From Pseudomonadota bacterium (lineage in GTDB: Bacteria > Pseudomonadota > Alphaproteobacteria > Rhizobiales > Devosiaceae), in contig JAEYXQ010000166.1 in NCBI GenBank assembly GCA_023431205.1, positions 1 to 7,330 of the forward strand: a stretch of DNA of 7,330 nt. Reading direction: 5' to 3'. Both the position numbers and the translations under genes were made by a program. Below the pieces are notes generated by a model that saw nothing but the letters and a program-made list of their open reading frames with translations, did not search any database and had not been told where the DNA came from. How positions within the stretch are numbered: the first letter of the stretch is position 1; each line of letters begins with the position of its first letter. Shown in pieces: positions 1 through 6,358 of this stretch.

Positions 1-805
1 GCCCGAACGAGCCCAGCAGCGTTCCATAGGCCAGCGCGCCCCCGCCCACATATTCCGCCGCCACCGAGGGCAGGAGCGCCAGGATGGCGATCGCCGACAC
101 GCCGAAGAGGAAGCTGCGGAACAACACCGTCGTCAGGTTCGGCGACAGCGACACATAGCGCACTCCCGCCCACATCGCGCTGCCGAAGCTCTCCCGCGGC
201 AATTGCCGCGGCGGCCGTACCGGCTTCCACCGCCACAGCGCGCCGATCAGCGGCCCGTACGAGATGGCGTTGACCGCGAATGCCGCGCCCGCTCCCGCCA
301 GCGCCACGATCAGCCCGCCCACGGCCGGGCCGACGCTGCGCATCATGTTGAAGCCCATCGAATTGAGCGTCACCGCCCCCGGCAGGTCCTGCCGCGGCAC
401 GATATCGCCCATCGAGGCCTGCCAGGAGGGGTTGAACAGCGCCGTGCCGCACCCGATCAGGAAGGTGAACAACAGCAACAGCCAGGGGTTGAGCAGGCCC
501 AGAAACGCCATCAGCGCCAGCATCACCGAGATCAGCATCATTCCGGTCTGCGCGATCAGCATCACCACGCGCCGGTCGAAATTGTCGGCCAGCGCACCCG
601 AGGCGATGGAAAACACCATGATCGGCAAGGTGGTCGAGGCCTGCACCAGCGCCACCATGTTGTGGGAGTCGGTGAGCGTCGTCATCATCCAGCCGGCACC
701 CACCGACTGCACCAGCCCGCCCAGGTTCGAAACCAGTGTCGCCGCCCACAACAGCCGGAACGTTTCATGCCGAAACGGCGCCAGCACGGACATGCGCTCT
801 GCCAT
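1..805 (-). CDS. MFS transporter, EntS/MFS_3-like, partial (3' end beyond window)
   Basis: N-terminal 268 residues of a major facilitator superfamily proton-driven exporter of the inner membrane. The gene runs off the left edge. Hydrophobic segments begin near residue 18, and the cytoplasmic loop after the second helix carries motif A (GALADNFDRR, residues 70-79), with the conserved G, D and RR. A loop with NPSWQASMGDIVPRQDLPGAVTLNS (in pieces around residues 125-149) and MRSVGPAVGG (155-164) matches the MFS_3/EntS branch, whose members usually have 400-550 residues and export siderophores or drugs. The substrate cannot be told. The start at 805 is chosen because GAGGTG lies a few bases upstream; Met5 is an in-frame alternative. 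The gene is divergent from the DMT pair, with 180 bp between. Family assignment is firm; the specific role is not. Confidence 0.9.
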   Translation of the reverse strand, partial: MAERMSVLAPFRHETFRLLWAATLVSNLGGLVQSVGAGWMMTTLTDSHNMVALVQASTTLPIMVFSIASGALADNFDRRVVMLIAQTGMMLISVMLALMAFLGLLNPWLLLLFTFLIGCGTALFNPSWQASMGDIVPRQDLPGAVTLNSMGFNMMRSVGPAVGGLIVALAGAGAAFAVNAISYGPLIGALWRWKPVRPPRQLPRESFGSAMWAGVRYVSLSPNLTTVLFRSFLFGVSAIAILALLPSVAAEYVGGGALAYGTLLGSFG

Positions 806-985
806 TGCACCTCACCACTCTGCGGCGGCCCGCGCCGCCAGATCACCCCGGCACCATGCGAAAGAAATGGCTGCTTCGCCAGTCCCCGCGCCCTTGATCG
901 CAACGAGCGGGGCCGAACACCGTTTCAGCCGGCACCCTTGTTTTTGCGCTAAGCTCGGCGGCGCCTCCGAGTCGGATCGAAATCA
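806..985. other. Divergent intergenic region, MFS exporter / DMT pair
   Basis: This 180-bp spacer must hold the start signals of both divergent units. I see no convincing sigma-70 -35/-10 pair on either strand. A TTGATC hexamer at 894-899 has no acceptable -10 partner 16-18 bp downstream. Two overlapping inverted repeats sit at 954-976, just before the DMT start. An open plus-strand frame crosses the region but is antisense to the MFS gene and has no family character, so it is not called. Confidence 0.6.
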
Positions 986-1486
986 ATGAACTTGCCCACG
1001 GCGCAGCGGCCCAACCCGCTGCATCTTCTTGCCGCCTTTGCCAGCGGCGGCCTCCTGACGCTTGCCGTCTTCATCAATGGTGAGGCCGGTCGCTATGGTG
1101 GCGCCCTGTTCTCGTCCTGGCTCGCGCACGGCGTCGGCACGCCGGTCGCCCTCGTCTTTCTCGCGCTGATCTGGCGTCACCAGCGCCGGGAGGCCGCCGC
1201 GGCCCGCGCCGAGCACGGCAAGCCCCCGCTCTGGTCCTATCTCGGCGGCATCATCGGCGCCGCCACCGTCATGCTCACCTCGACCACGGTGAACACCCCG
1301 CTTGCCCTTGCCGGCACTCTTGCTCTTGGGCTCGCGGGCCAGGTGGTGCTGAGCCTTGCTGCCGACTTCTGGGGCCTGCTCGGCCTGCCGCGCCGCCGCC
1401 TCGACTGGCGCGATGCCGGTGCTGTGGTGCTGATCGCTGGCGGCAGCCTCCTGATCATCCTGTTCGGCCTCGGAGCCGCCTCATGA
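986..1486 (+). CDS. DMT-superfamily small membrane protein, DUF606/YdcZ type (subunit 1 of pair)
   Basis: A 166-residue, five-helix inner membrane protein of the DUF606/YdcZ branch of the drug/metabolite transporter superfamily. Helices lie at about residues 12-30, 39-63, 82-102, 105-129 and 144-163. The family signature GQxxLSLxxD is visible as GQVVLSLAAD (118-127). Positive charges concentrate in the loops between helices 2 and 3 (R64, R67, R68, R74, K79) and between helices 4 and 5 (R136-R138, R142), which by the positive-inside rule predicts N-terminus in, C-terminus out. The stop overlaps the next start as ATGA, so the two are translationally coupled. A weak GGATCG precedes the start. 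Family members act as dual-topology or paired-antiparallel dimers; the substrate is unknown. An alternative reading is a fused-type EamA half, but the length fits DUF606. Confidence 0.87.
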   Translation: MNLPTAQRPNPLHLLAAFASGGLLTLAVFINGEAGRYGGALFSSWLAHGVGTPVALVFLALIWRHQRREAAAARAEHGKPPLWSYLGGIIGAATVMLTSTTVNTPLALAGTLALGLAGQVVLSLAADFWGLLGLPRRRLDWRDAGAVVLIAGGSLLIILFGLGAAS

Positions 1487-1905
1487 TCGTGCCGATCCTC
1501 TTCGCCTTCACCGCCGGCGTCCTCGTCATCCTCAGCCGGCAGGTCAACGGCCGCCTGTCGCTGTCGACCACGCCACTGGTCTCGTCCTTCTGGAACCACC
1601 TCGTCGGCTTCGTCTTCCTCACCGTCCTCGGCCTCGCCATCGGTGGCCTCATCCCGGACAACCTGGGCGAGATCCCGTGGTGGGTGTTCACCGGCGGCGC
1701 CCTCGGCGTCGTCTTCGTCGCCGCCGGCTCCTGGCTCATCACCCGCATCGGTGCGGTCAATTCCACCCTGCTCGTCATCTCCGGGCAGATGGTTTCCGGC
1801 GTCCTCTTCGACTGGGCACGCGGCATTCCGGTCACGCTGTGGGCCAGCGGGCTCGGTGTTCTGCTGATTTTTGCAGGAATGGCCCTGACCCAGCGCCGCC
1901 GGTAA
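1483..1905 (+). CDS. DMT-superfamily small membrane protein, DUF606/YdcZ type (subunit 2 of pair)
   Basis: A 140-residue, five-helix protein homologous to the gene just upstream, sharing the GQ-x6-D signature (GQMVSGVLFD, 101-110) and the usual DUF606 length of about 140. Helices lie at about 2-18, 31-56, 67-87, 91-109 and 117-135. Charges are distributed opposite to its partner: R19 and R24 between helices 1 and 2, R88 between helices 3 and 4, and a C-terminal RRR (138-140), with the acidic D59 and E63 between helices 2 and 3. This predicts N-terminus out, C-terminus in. The pair therefore looks like an obligate antiparallel heterodimer. The start is set by the ATGA overlap at 1483-1486. A strong hairpin terminator follows 14 bp after the stop, so the operon is these two genes. 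The transported compound cannot be deduced. Confidence 0.88.
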   Translation: MIVPILFAFTAGVLVILSRQVNGRLSLSTTPLVSSFWNHLVGFVFLTVLGLAIGGLIPDNLGEIPWWVFTGGALGVVFVAAGSWLITRIGAVNSTLLVISGQMVSGVLFDWARGIPVTLWASGLGVLLIFAGMALTQRRR

Positions 1906-1919
1906 CGGAACGCAAACGA

Positions 1920-1941
1920 AACGGGGCCCTAAGGCCCCGTT
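1920..1941. terminator. Bidirectional intrinsic terminator between convergent operons
   Basis: A perfect 9-bp stem, AACGGGGCC (1920-1928) with GGCCCCGTT (1933-1941), closes a CTAA tetraloop. It is followed by CTTTC on the plus strand and, read from the other side, preceded by A-rich sequence (AAACG, 1914-1918) that becomes a short T tract. It fills most of the 44 bp between the DMT pair and the stop of the convergent aldehyde dehydrogenase, so it probably serves both. The T tracts are short, so the efficiency of termination is uncertain. Confidence 0.85.
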
Positions 1942-1949
1942 CTTTCCCG

Positions 1950-3389
1950 TCAGCCGGCCGCCGTATAGGCCGTCTTCACCACCGTGAAGAACTCCTGGGC
2001 ATACCGCCCCTGCTCGCGCGGCCCGAAGCTCGAACCCTTCCGCCCACCGAACGGAACGTGGAAATCCACCCCCGCGGTCGGCACGTTGACCATCACCATG
2101 CCGGCCTCGGCATTGCGCTTGAAGTGCGTCGCATACTTCAAGGAAGTCGTGACAATACCGGCACTTAGCCCGAACTCGGTGTCGTTCGACACCGCCAGCG
2201 CCTCGTCGTAATCCTTCACCCGGATCACCGCCGCCACCGGCCCGAAGATCTCCTCGCGCGCGATCCGCATCGAGTTGGTCGCCTCGGTGAACAGCGCCGG
2301 CTGCAGGAAGTACCCCTCCGTATCCTTGTTGACCCGCTCGCCACCGGCCACCAGCTTGGCGCCCTCCTGCTTGCCGATCTCGATATAGTCGGTGTCCTGC
2401 TTGAGCTGGCCGGGATCCACCACGGGCCCGATTTCCGTATTCTTATCAAGAGCATCGCCCACGCGCAGGCCCCGCGTCCGCTCGGCCAAAGCCTCGACGA
2501 ACCGGTCGTGGATGCCCTCGGTCACGATCACCCGCGACGAGGCGGTGCAGCGCTGTCCGGTCGAGAAGAACGCCGACTGCGCCACCGACTCCACCGCCAC
2601 CTTCAGGTCGGCATCGTCCAGCACCACGGTCGGGTTCTTGCCGCCCATCTCGAGCTGGTACTTGCGGCCAACCTTCACCGAAGCCTCCGCCACGCGGCGG
2701 CCGGTGCCCACCGAGCCGGTGAAGCTGATGGCATTGACATCGGGGCTGTCGAGCAGGGTCTGCCCCACCACCGAACCCTTGCCCATCACCAGGTTGAGCA
2801 CGCCCTTGGGCAGGCCCGCCCGCTGCAGGATATCAACGATTGCCCAGGTCGAGGCCGGCACCAGGTCGGCCGGCTTGATCACCACGGTGTTGCCGTAGCA
2901 AAGTGCCGGCGCGATCTTCCAGGACGGAATGGCGATGGGGAAGTTCCACGGCGTGATCAGCCCGATCACCCCCAGCGGTTCGCGGGTGATTTCCACGCCC
3001 ACGCCCGGCCGCACGCTCGGCAGCACTTCGCCCGAGAGGCGCAGCACTTCACCGGCAAAGAAGTCGAAGATCTGCCCGGCGCGGGTCACCTCGCCGATGC
3101 CTTCGGGCAGCGTCTTGCCCTCTTCGCGGCTCAGCAGTTCGCCCAGTTCCTGCTTGCGGGCCAGGATTTCGTCGGCGGTCTTCCGCAGGATTGCATGGCG
3201 CTCGAGAATGCCCGAACGCGACCACGCCGGAAACGCCGCCGTGGCCGCCGCGATCGCGCGCTGCGTGTCTTCCACGGTGGCACGGGCATAGACGCCCACC
3301 ACATCCTTGAGATTGGACGGATTGACGTTCTCCACGCCCTCCCCGCCGACCCATTCCCCATCGATGAGGTTCTTGAACAATTCGGTCAT
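1950..3389 (-). CDS. Alpha-ketoglutaric semialdehyde dehydrogenase (aldehyde dehydrogenase family)
   Basis: A cytoplasmic NAD(P)+-dependent dehydrogenase expected to oxidise 2,5-dioxopentanoate (alpha-ketoglutaric semialdehyde) to 2-oxoglutarate. It is a full-length 479-residue ALDH with catalytic C281 (GQRCTASSR), general base E247 (LEMGGKNP), N149 (PWNFP), K172 (IKPAD), the cofactor loop FTGSVGTG (223-230) and E380 in EEIFGP. The C-terminal VPFGGRKGSSFGPREQG matches the Caulobacter KGSADH of the xyl operon, where the gene is called xylA; that symbol is withheld because it also means xylose isomerase. It starts 16 bp after the stop of the FAH-fold gene with AAAGG upstream, so both are cotranscribed. 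Substrate is assigned from sequence resemblance and the neighbour; succinate semialdehyde or other semialdehydes are the main alternative. Nothing is missing or truncated. Confidence 0.88.
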   Translation of the reverse strand: MTELFKNLIDGEWVGGEGVENVNPSNLKDVVGVYARATVEDTQRAIAAATAAFPAWSRSGILERHAILRKTADEILARKQELGELLSREEGKTLPEGIGEVTRAGQIFDFFAGEVLRLSGEVLPSVRPGVGVEITREPLGVIGLITPWNFPIAIPSWKIAPALCYGNTVVIKPADLVPASTWAIVDILQRAGLPKGVLNLVMGKGSVVGQTLLDSPDVNAISFTGSVGTGRRVAEASVKVGRKYQLEMGGKNPTVVLDDADLKVAVESVAQSAFFSTGQRCTASSRVIVTEGIHDRFVEALAERTRGLRVGDALDKNTEIGPVVDPGQLKQDTDYIEIGKQEGAKLVAGGERVNKDTEGYFLQPALFTEATNSMRIAREEIFGPVAAVIRVKDYDEALAVSNDTEFGLSAGIVTTSLKYATHFKRNAEAGMVMVNVPTAGVDFHVPFGGRKGSSFGPREQGRYAQEFFTVVKTAYTAAG

Positions 3390-3405
3390 CTGGAGTGCCT
3401 TTCAA

Positions 3406-4557
3406 TTAGAGCAAATCCGCCTTGGCCAGGTCGCGCAGCAGGTGGCTGGCGCCATAGGTCCAGGGCGGGCATTGGGTGGAGAGGTTGACCCGGTTCACCA
3501 GCGTGCCAAGCGCTTCGCTCGAAATGGAAACCGTGTCACCGAGCTTGTGGGTGAAACCCTTGCCGGCGCCATCGCGATCCTTCACCGGGGCAAACATGGT
3601 GCCAAGATAAAGCACCAGGCCATCCGGATATTGGTGATGCCCGCCGATGGTCGCGGCCACCAGCGATTCCGGCGTGCGCGAGATCTGCGCCATGTTGGAG
3701 TGCCCGTCGAGCACGAAGCCGTCCTCGCCCTCGACCTTGAGGGCGATCTCGGCGTTCTTCACCGTGTCCAGCGTGAAGTCGCCGTCGAACAGCCGCACGA
3801 ACGGCCCCAGCGAGGCCGAAGCATTGTTGTCCTTGGCCTTGCCGAGCAGCAGCGCCGACCGGCCCTCGACGTCACGCAGATTGACGTCGTTGCCCAGCGT
3901 TGCGCCGATGATCTCGCCTTTGCTGGTCACCAGCAGCGCGACTTCCGGCTCCGGGTTGTTCCAGCTCGACACCGGATGAAGGCCGACCTCGGCGCCATAA
4001 CCCACCGAACTCATCGGCTGGCCCTTGGTGAAGATCTCCGCGTCCGGACCGATACCGACCTCGAGATACTGGCTCCACACGCCACGCTCGATCAGCGCGG
4101 CCTTGACCTTCATCGCCGTGTCCGAGCCGGGCACCAGTTCCGACAGGTCGGTGCCGATCAGCCCGAGGATTTCCCCGCGCAGCGAGTCCGCCTTGGCCTT
4201 GTCGCCCCGCGCCTGCTCCTCGATCACCCGCTCCAGCAGCGACACCACAAAGGTCACGCCGGAAGCCTTGATCGCCTGCAGGTCGATCGGCGACAGCAGG
4301 TGCGGCCGTGATCGGTCGGTCTTGCCGGCCACGGAATTGGCGACCACCGCATCGGCATCGCCAAGCTCGCGCCCCGGCGCCGTCCGCACATGCTCGGTCG
4401 CGCGCCCGCTTTCGGCCACGTCGCGCACCGTCGCCATGCCCTTGGCGGTAATGTCCACCAGGGCGCCATTGCGCACTGTGACCAATGCGGGGTGTGTCTG
4501 TCCGGGCACAAATGCCCGCCCAATCAGCACGCCCTCGGGATAATGCCTGCCGCTCAT
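3406..4557 (-). CDS. xylX: 2-keto-3-deoxy-D-xylonate dehydratase, FAH-fold (XylX-like)
   Basis: A 383-residue fumarylacetoacetate-hydrolase-fold enzyme, likely dehydrating 2-keto-3-deoxy-D-xylonate to alpha-ketoglutaric semialdehyde, the substrate of the next gene's product. The N-terminal domain runs to about residue 195. The metal site is recognisable as E203 and E205 in NPEPEVALLV and D224 in LGNDVNLRD. The following block EGRSALLLGKAKDNNASASLG, residues 231-251, is characteristic of XylX-type dehydratases and absent from ordinary FAH hydrolases of about 280 residues. The start at 4557 is preferred over an upstream in-frame ATG (4611) because GAAGAGG sits 5 bases before it and the extra 18 residues are charged and family-foreign. 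No xylose dehydrogenase, lactonase or xylonate dehydratase gene lies within the window, so those steps must be encoded elsewhere. Another FAH-fold sugar-acid dehydratase acting on a related 2-keto-3-deoxy acid is possible. Confidence 0.85.
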   Translation of the reverse strand: MSGRHYPEGVLIGRAFVPGQTHPALVTVRNGALVDITAKGMATVRDVAESGRATEHVRTAPGRELGDADAVVANSVAGKTDRSRPHLLSPIDLQAIKASGVTFVVSLLERVIEEQARGDKAKADSLRGEILGLIGTDLSELVPGSDTAMKVKAALIERGVWSQYLEVGIGPDAEIFTKGQPMSSVGYGAEVGLHPVSSWNNPEPEVALLVTSKGEIIGATLGNDVNLRDVEGRSALLLGKAKDNNASASLGPFVRLFDGDFTLDTVKNAEIALKVEGEDGFVLDGHSNMAQISRTPESLVAATIGGHHQYPDGLVLYLGTMFAPVKDRDGAGKGFTHKLGDTVSISSEALGTLVNRVNLSTQCPPWTYGASHLLRDLAKADLL

Positions 4558-4562
4558 TGCCG

Positions 4563-4569
4563 CCTCTTC
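4563..4569 (-). promoter_or_regulatory. Ribosome binding site fixing the xylX start
   Basis: On the minus strand GAAGAGG lies 5 bases before the ATG at 4557. It supports this start rather than the in-frame ATG 54 bases upstream, which has no comparable site. Confidence 0.7.
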
Positions 4570-4601
4570 TGGTTTGGCCCTTTGACTAACCCCCCGATCC
4601 T

Positions 4602-4613
4602 GCTGGCGCAAGC
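4602..4613. promoter_or_regulatory. Candidate operator for the xylX operon (imperfect palindrome)
   Basis: GCTGGCGCAAGC matches its own reverse complement at 10 of 12 positions and centres on GCGC. It lies 45-56 bp upstream of the xylX start. LacI-family repressors bind even-length palindromes with a central CG, and pentose pathway operons in Caulobacter are controlled by such a repressor. The site is short and could be chance in this GC-rich DNA. Confidence 0.3.
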
Positions 4614-4657
4614 TCGATAAGTCATACTTTTGGCGCGGATGGGCCGTCCACAGCTCC

Positions 4658-4679
4658 GTTCAACTGCGGTTCATTTGCG
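4658..4679 (+). promoter_or_regulatory. Two-unit 11-bp direct repeat upstream of SIMPL gene
   Basis: GTTCAACTGCG (4658-4668) is followed directly by GTTCATTTGCG (4669-4679); 9 of 11 positions agree. The 11-bp period places both units on one face of the helix, as for tandem binding of OmpR/PhoB-class regulators. The block ends 58 bp before the SIMPL start. Units beginning GTTCA at the same spacing recur upstream of the gene at 7025. Confidence 0.5.
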
Positions 4680-4723
4680 CCGCAATAGTGACACGATGCC
4701 CGTGGAACTGTCCGCGGCACCTC

Positions 4724-4729
4724 AAGGAG
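4724..4729 (+). promoter_or_regulatory. Ribosome binding site fixing the SIMPL gene start
   Basis: A perfect AAGGAG lies 8 bases before the ATG at 4738. It decides this start, which also places a signal peptide at the N-terminus; an in-frame ATG at 4630 would bury the signal peptide behind 36 residues. Confidence 0.85.
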
Positions 4730-4737
4730 TGTCTCAT

Positions 4738-5445
4738 ATGCGTCAACTGTTGGCCCTTGCCCCCCTCGCCCTGCTCGCCACCACCCTGCCCGCCTGGGCC
4801 GGCACCGTCTCCATCGCCGGACGCGGTGAGGTTCAGGCCGCGCCGGACATGGCAATGATCACCTCGGGCGTCACCTCCCAGGGAGCGACCGCGCGCGAAG
4901 CGCTCGATGCCAACACCGCCGCCATGACCGCACTGCTGGACGAGCTCAAGGCCGCCGGCATCGAAGCCCGCGACATCCAGACCACCGGCTTTTCGGTCAA
5001 CCCGAACTACGTCTATTCCGACCAGCGCGACAGCAATGGCTATTCGCAGGCGCCCAAGATCAATGGCTACCAGGTGTCCAACACCGTCACCGTGATCGTG
5101 CGCGATCTCGAGGCGCTCGGCACCATCCTCGACCGCTCGGTCACCGTGGGGGCCAACACCGTCAACGGCGTCACCTTCTCGGTTTCCGACACCACCGAGC
5201 TCCTCAACGAGGCGCGCAAGAAAGCGTTCGCCGACGCCCGCGCCAAGGCCGAGCTCTATGCCGAAACCGCCGGCACCACGCTCGGCGATCTCGAATCCAT
5301 CCGTGAATCCCAGAACTTCGACGCGCCCCAGCCCTACGCCATGTATGCGCGCGCCGAAGCCGTCAGCACGCCCGTTCCCGTCGAAGCTGGCGAACTGACC
5401 TTTTCCATCACCGTCGATGTCGAGTGGGAGCTCGGCAACGACTGA
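4738..5445 (+). CDS. SIMPL domain (DUF541) exported protein
   Basis: A 235-residue periplasmic or envelope protein of the SIMPL/DUF541 family. Residues 1-21 form a signal peptide (hydrophobic stretch from L4, cleavage after AWA). The mature part shows the family blocks in order: GRGEVQAAPDMAMI (28-41), a helix ending GIEARDIQTTGFSVNP (74-89), GYQVSNTVTVIVRDLEALG (110-128), GANTVNGVTFSVSD (138-151) and EARKKAFADARAKAELYAETAG (158-179), ending with a beta strand VDVEWEL. Family members are ubiquitous, some are linked to oxidative stress tolerance, and some form oligomeric ring or shell assemblies; biochemical function is generally unknown. Upstream direct repeats suggest control by an envelope regulator (inference). 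No partner gene sits on its strand, and the convergent TSUP gene ends 82 bp away. Confidence 0.93.
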   Translation: MRQLLALAPLALLATTLPAWAGTVSIAGRGEVQAAPDMAMITSGVTSQGATAREALDANTAAMTALLDELKAAGIEARDIQTTGFSVNPNYVYSDQRDSNGYSQAPKINGYQVSNTVTVIVRDLEALGTILDRSVTVGANTVNGVTFSVSDTTELLNEARKKAFADARAKAELYAETAGTTLGDLESIRESQNFDAPQPYAMYARAEAVSTPVPVEAGELTFSITVDVEWELGND

Positions 5446-5452
5446 TCCGGTT

Positions 5453-5515
5453 CCCCTCCCTTGAGGGGGCTTGGCGGTGGGGGCGGACCATAACCGTAGT
5501 CACCCGTCCCCACCG
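5453..5515. repeat. GC-rich extragenic hairpins, REP-like, between convergent genes
   Basis: The spacer between the convergent SIMPL and TSUP genes holds CCCCTC (5453-5458) pairing with GAGGGG (5463-5468) around CCTT, then CGGTGGGG (5475-5482) pairing with CCCCACCG (5508-5515) across 25 bases. There is no good T tract after the first hairpin; CTCTTTGG follows the second. It may act as a terminator for both genes, or be one copy of the C-rich/G-rich extragenic palindromes found in many alphaproteobacterial genomes. Only one copy is in this window, so repetition is not shown here. Confidence 0.5.
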
Positions 5516-5527
5516 TGCTCTTTGGTC

Positions 5528-6358
5528 CTAGCCGGCCAGGACCTTCCAGAGCATGTTCAGCCCGACCGCCACCAGGAAGGCGGCGAACACGTATTTCAGC
5601 GTCTTCTGGTCCAGCCGATGCGCCAGGGCCGCGCCTACCGGGGCAAACACCGCCGCCAGCACCCCGACCAGCACCAGCGCCATCAGGTTGACATAGCCGA
5701 GGCTGATCGGCGGCAAAGCGCTCTCGCCCCAGCCCGAGATCACAAAGCCCAACGTGCCCGACAGGGCAATGGCGACCCCGATCGCGGCCGAGGTGCCGAC
5801 CGCCGTGTGCATGCTCGATCCGAACGCCACCAGGGTCGGTACGGTCAGCGAGCCGCCACCAATGCCCATCAGCGACGAGATATAGCCGACCACGAAAGCC
5901 GAGATGCGGTGCGTCAGCCCTGAGCCGTGAAGGTGTCCCATCACCTTGGTCTGGAGCCCGGTGACGATGTTGAGGGCGATCACGAACGCCATCACCGCGA
6001 ACACGATGCGGAGCACGTCGCCCGAGTACCAGCCAGCCATGAGGCCGCCGATAAAGGTCCCCGCCACGATGAACGGCACCCACAGCCTGAACACGCTCAT
6101 GTCGACGGCGCCGCGCTTGTGGTGCGAGCGCGCGCTCATGATCCCGGTCGGAATGATGATGGCCAGTGAAGTGCCCACCGCCACGTGCTGCACCACCTCG
6201 GCATCGTAGCCGAGCAGCAGCAGCGCATTGCTGAGCGCCGGCACGATGATCGCGCCGCCCCCGATCCCAAGCAGTCCCGCGGCAATGCCGGACACCACTC
6301 CGGTGGCCATCAACCCCAGCACGAACGGCCAGTAGCCCACGATCTCGCCCCACTCCAT
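5528..6358 (-). CDS. TSUP-family permease (sulfite exporter TauE/SafE family)
   Basis: A 276-residue inner membrane permease of the TauE/SafE (TSUP) family, which moves sulfur-containing or small organic anions such as sulfite, sulfoacetate or taurine-derived compounds. The internal duplication typical of the family is plain: GLLGIGGGAIIVPAL (28-42) is echoed by SLMGIGGGSLTVPTL (162-176), and HVAVGTSLAI (58-67) by HTAVGTSAAI (184-193). About eight hydrophobic helices are visible, with cytoplasmic-looking loops SARSHHKRG (75-83) and HRLDQKTLK (247-255). The start at 6358 has GGAGA 6 bases upstream; an upstream in-frame ATG at 6466 lies inside the preceding gene and adds an Arg/Pro-rich leader foreign to the family. 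Its ATG overlaps the ancestral stop of the YjbQ gene as TGATG, so translation was probably coupled. Substrate is unknown. Confidence 0.92.
   Translation of the reverse strand: MEWGEIVGYWPFVLGLMATGVVSGIAAGLLGIGGGAIIVPALSNALLLLGYDAEVVQHVAVGTSLAIIIPTGIMSARSHHKRGAVDMSVFRLWVPFIVAGTFIGGLMAGWYSGDVLRIVFAVMAFVIALNIVTGLQTKVMGHLHGSGLTHRISAFVVGYISSLMGIGGGSLTVPTLVAFGSSMHTAVGTSAAIGVAIALSGTLGFVISGWGESALPPISLGYVNLMALVLVGVLAAVFAPVGAALAHRLDQKTLKYVFAAFLVAVGLNMLWKVLAG

Larger units (their letters stand above)
4558..4737. other. Divergent intergenic region, xylX / SIMPL gene
   Basis: A 180-bp spacer between divergent starts. It holds an imperfect palindrome (4602-4613) on the xylX side, a pair of 11-bp direct repeats (4658-4679) on the SIMPL side, and an 11-bp palindrome TTGCGCCGCAA (4675-4685) overlapping the second repeat. 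AATAGT at 4684-4689 is a possible -10 for the SIMPL gene. TTGACT at 4582-4587 has no matching -10. Confidence 0.55.

Noticed and set aside
203..989. Long open plus-strand frames opposite the MFS gene
   Set aside because: They are rich in Arg, His, Gln and Pro or lack family features, and lie antisense to a clear transporter with motif A; open antisense frames are expected in GC-rich DNA.
2508..4311. Plus-strand open frames of over 300 codons opposite the ALDH and FAH-fold genes
   Set aside because: Their composition is His/Arg/Gln-rich and low in recognisable motifs, and the opposite strand encodes complete enzymes with catalytic residues.
1950..4557. L-arabinose route assignment (2-keto-3-deoxy-L-arabonate dehydratase plus KGSADH)
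   Set aside because: The arabonate-branch dehydratase belongs to the dihydrodipicolinate synthase fold, whereas the gene here is FAH-fold like XylX. Not fully excluded.
4582..4587. TTGACT as a -35 element
   Set aside because: At a 17-bp spacing the following hexamer is GGCGCA, which is not a -10.
5334..6353. A 339-codon minus-strand frame overlapping the TSUP gene
   Set aside because: It is Arg/Gly-rich, runs through the spacer and into the SIMPL gene, and is out of frame with the clear duplicated TSUP motifs.
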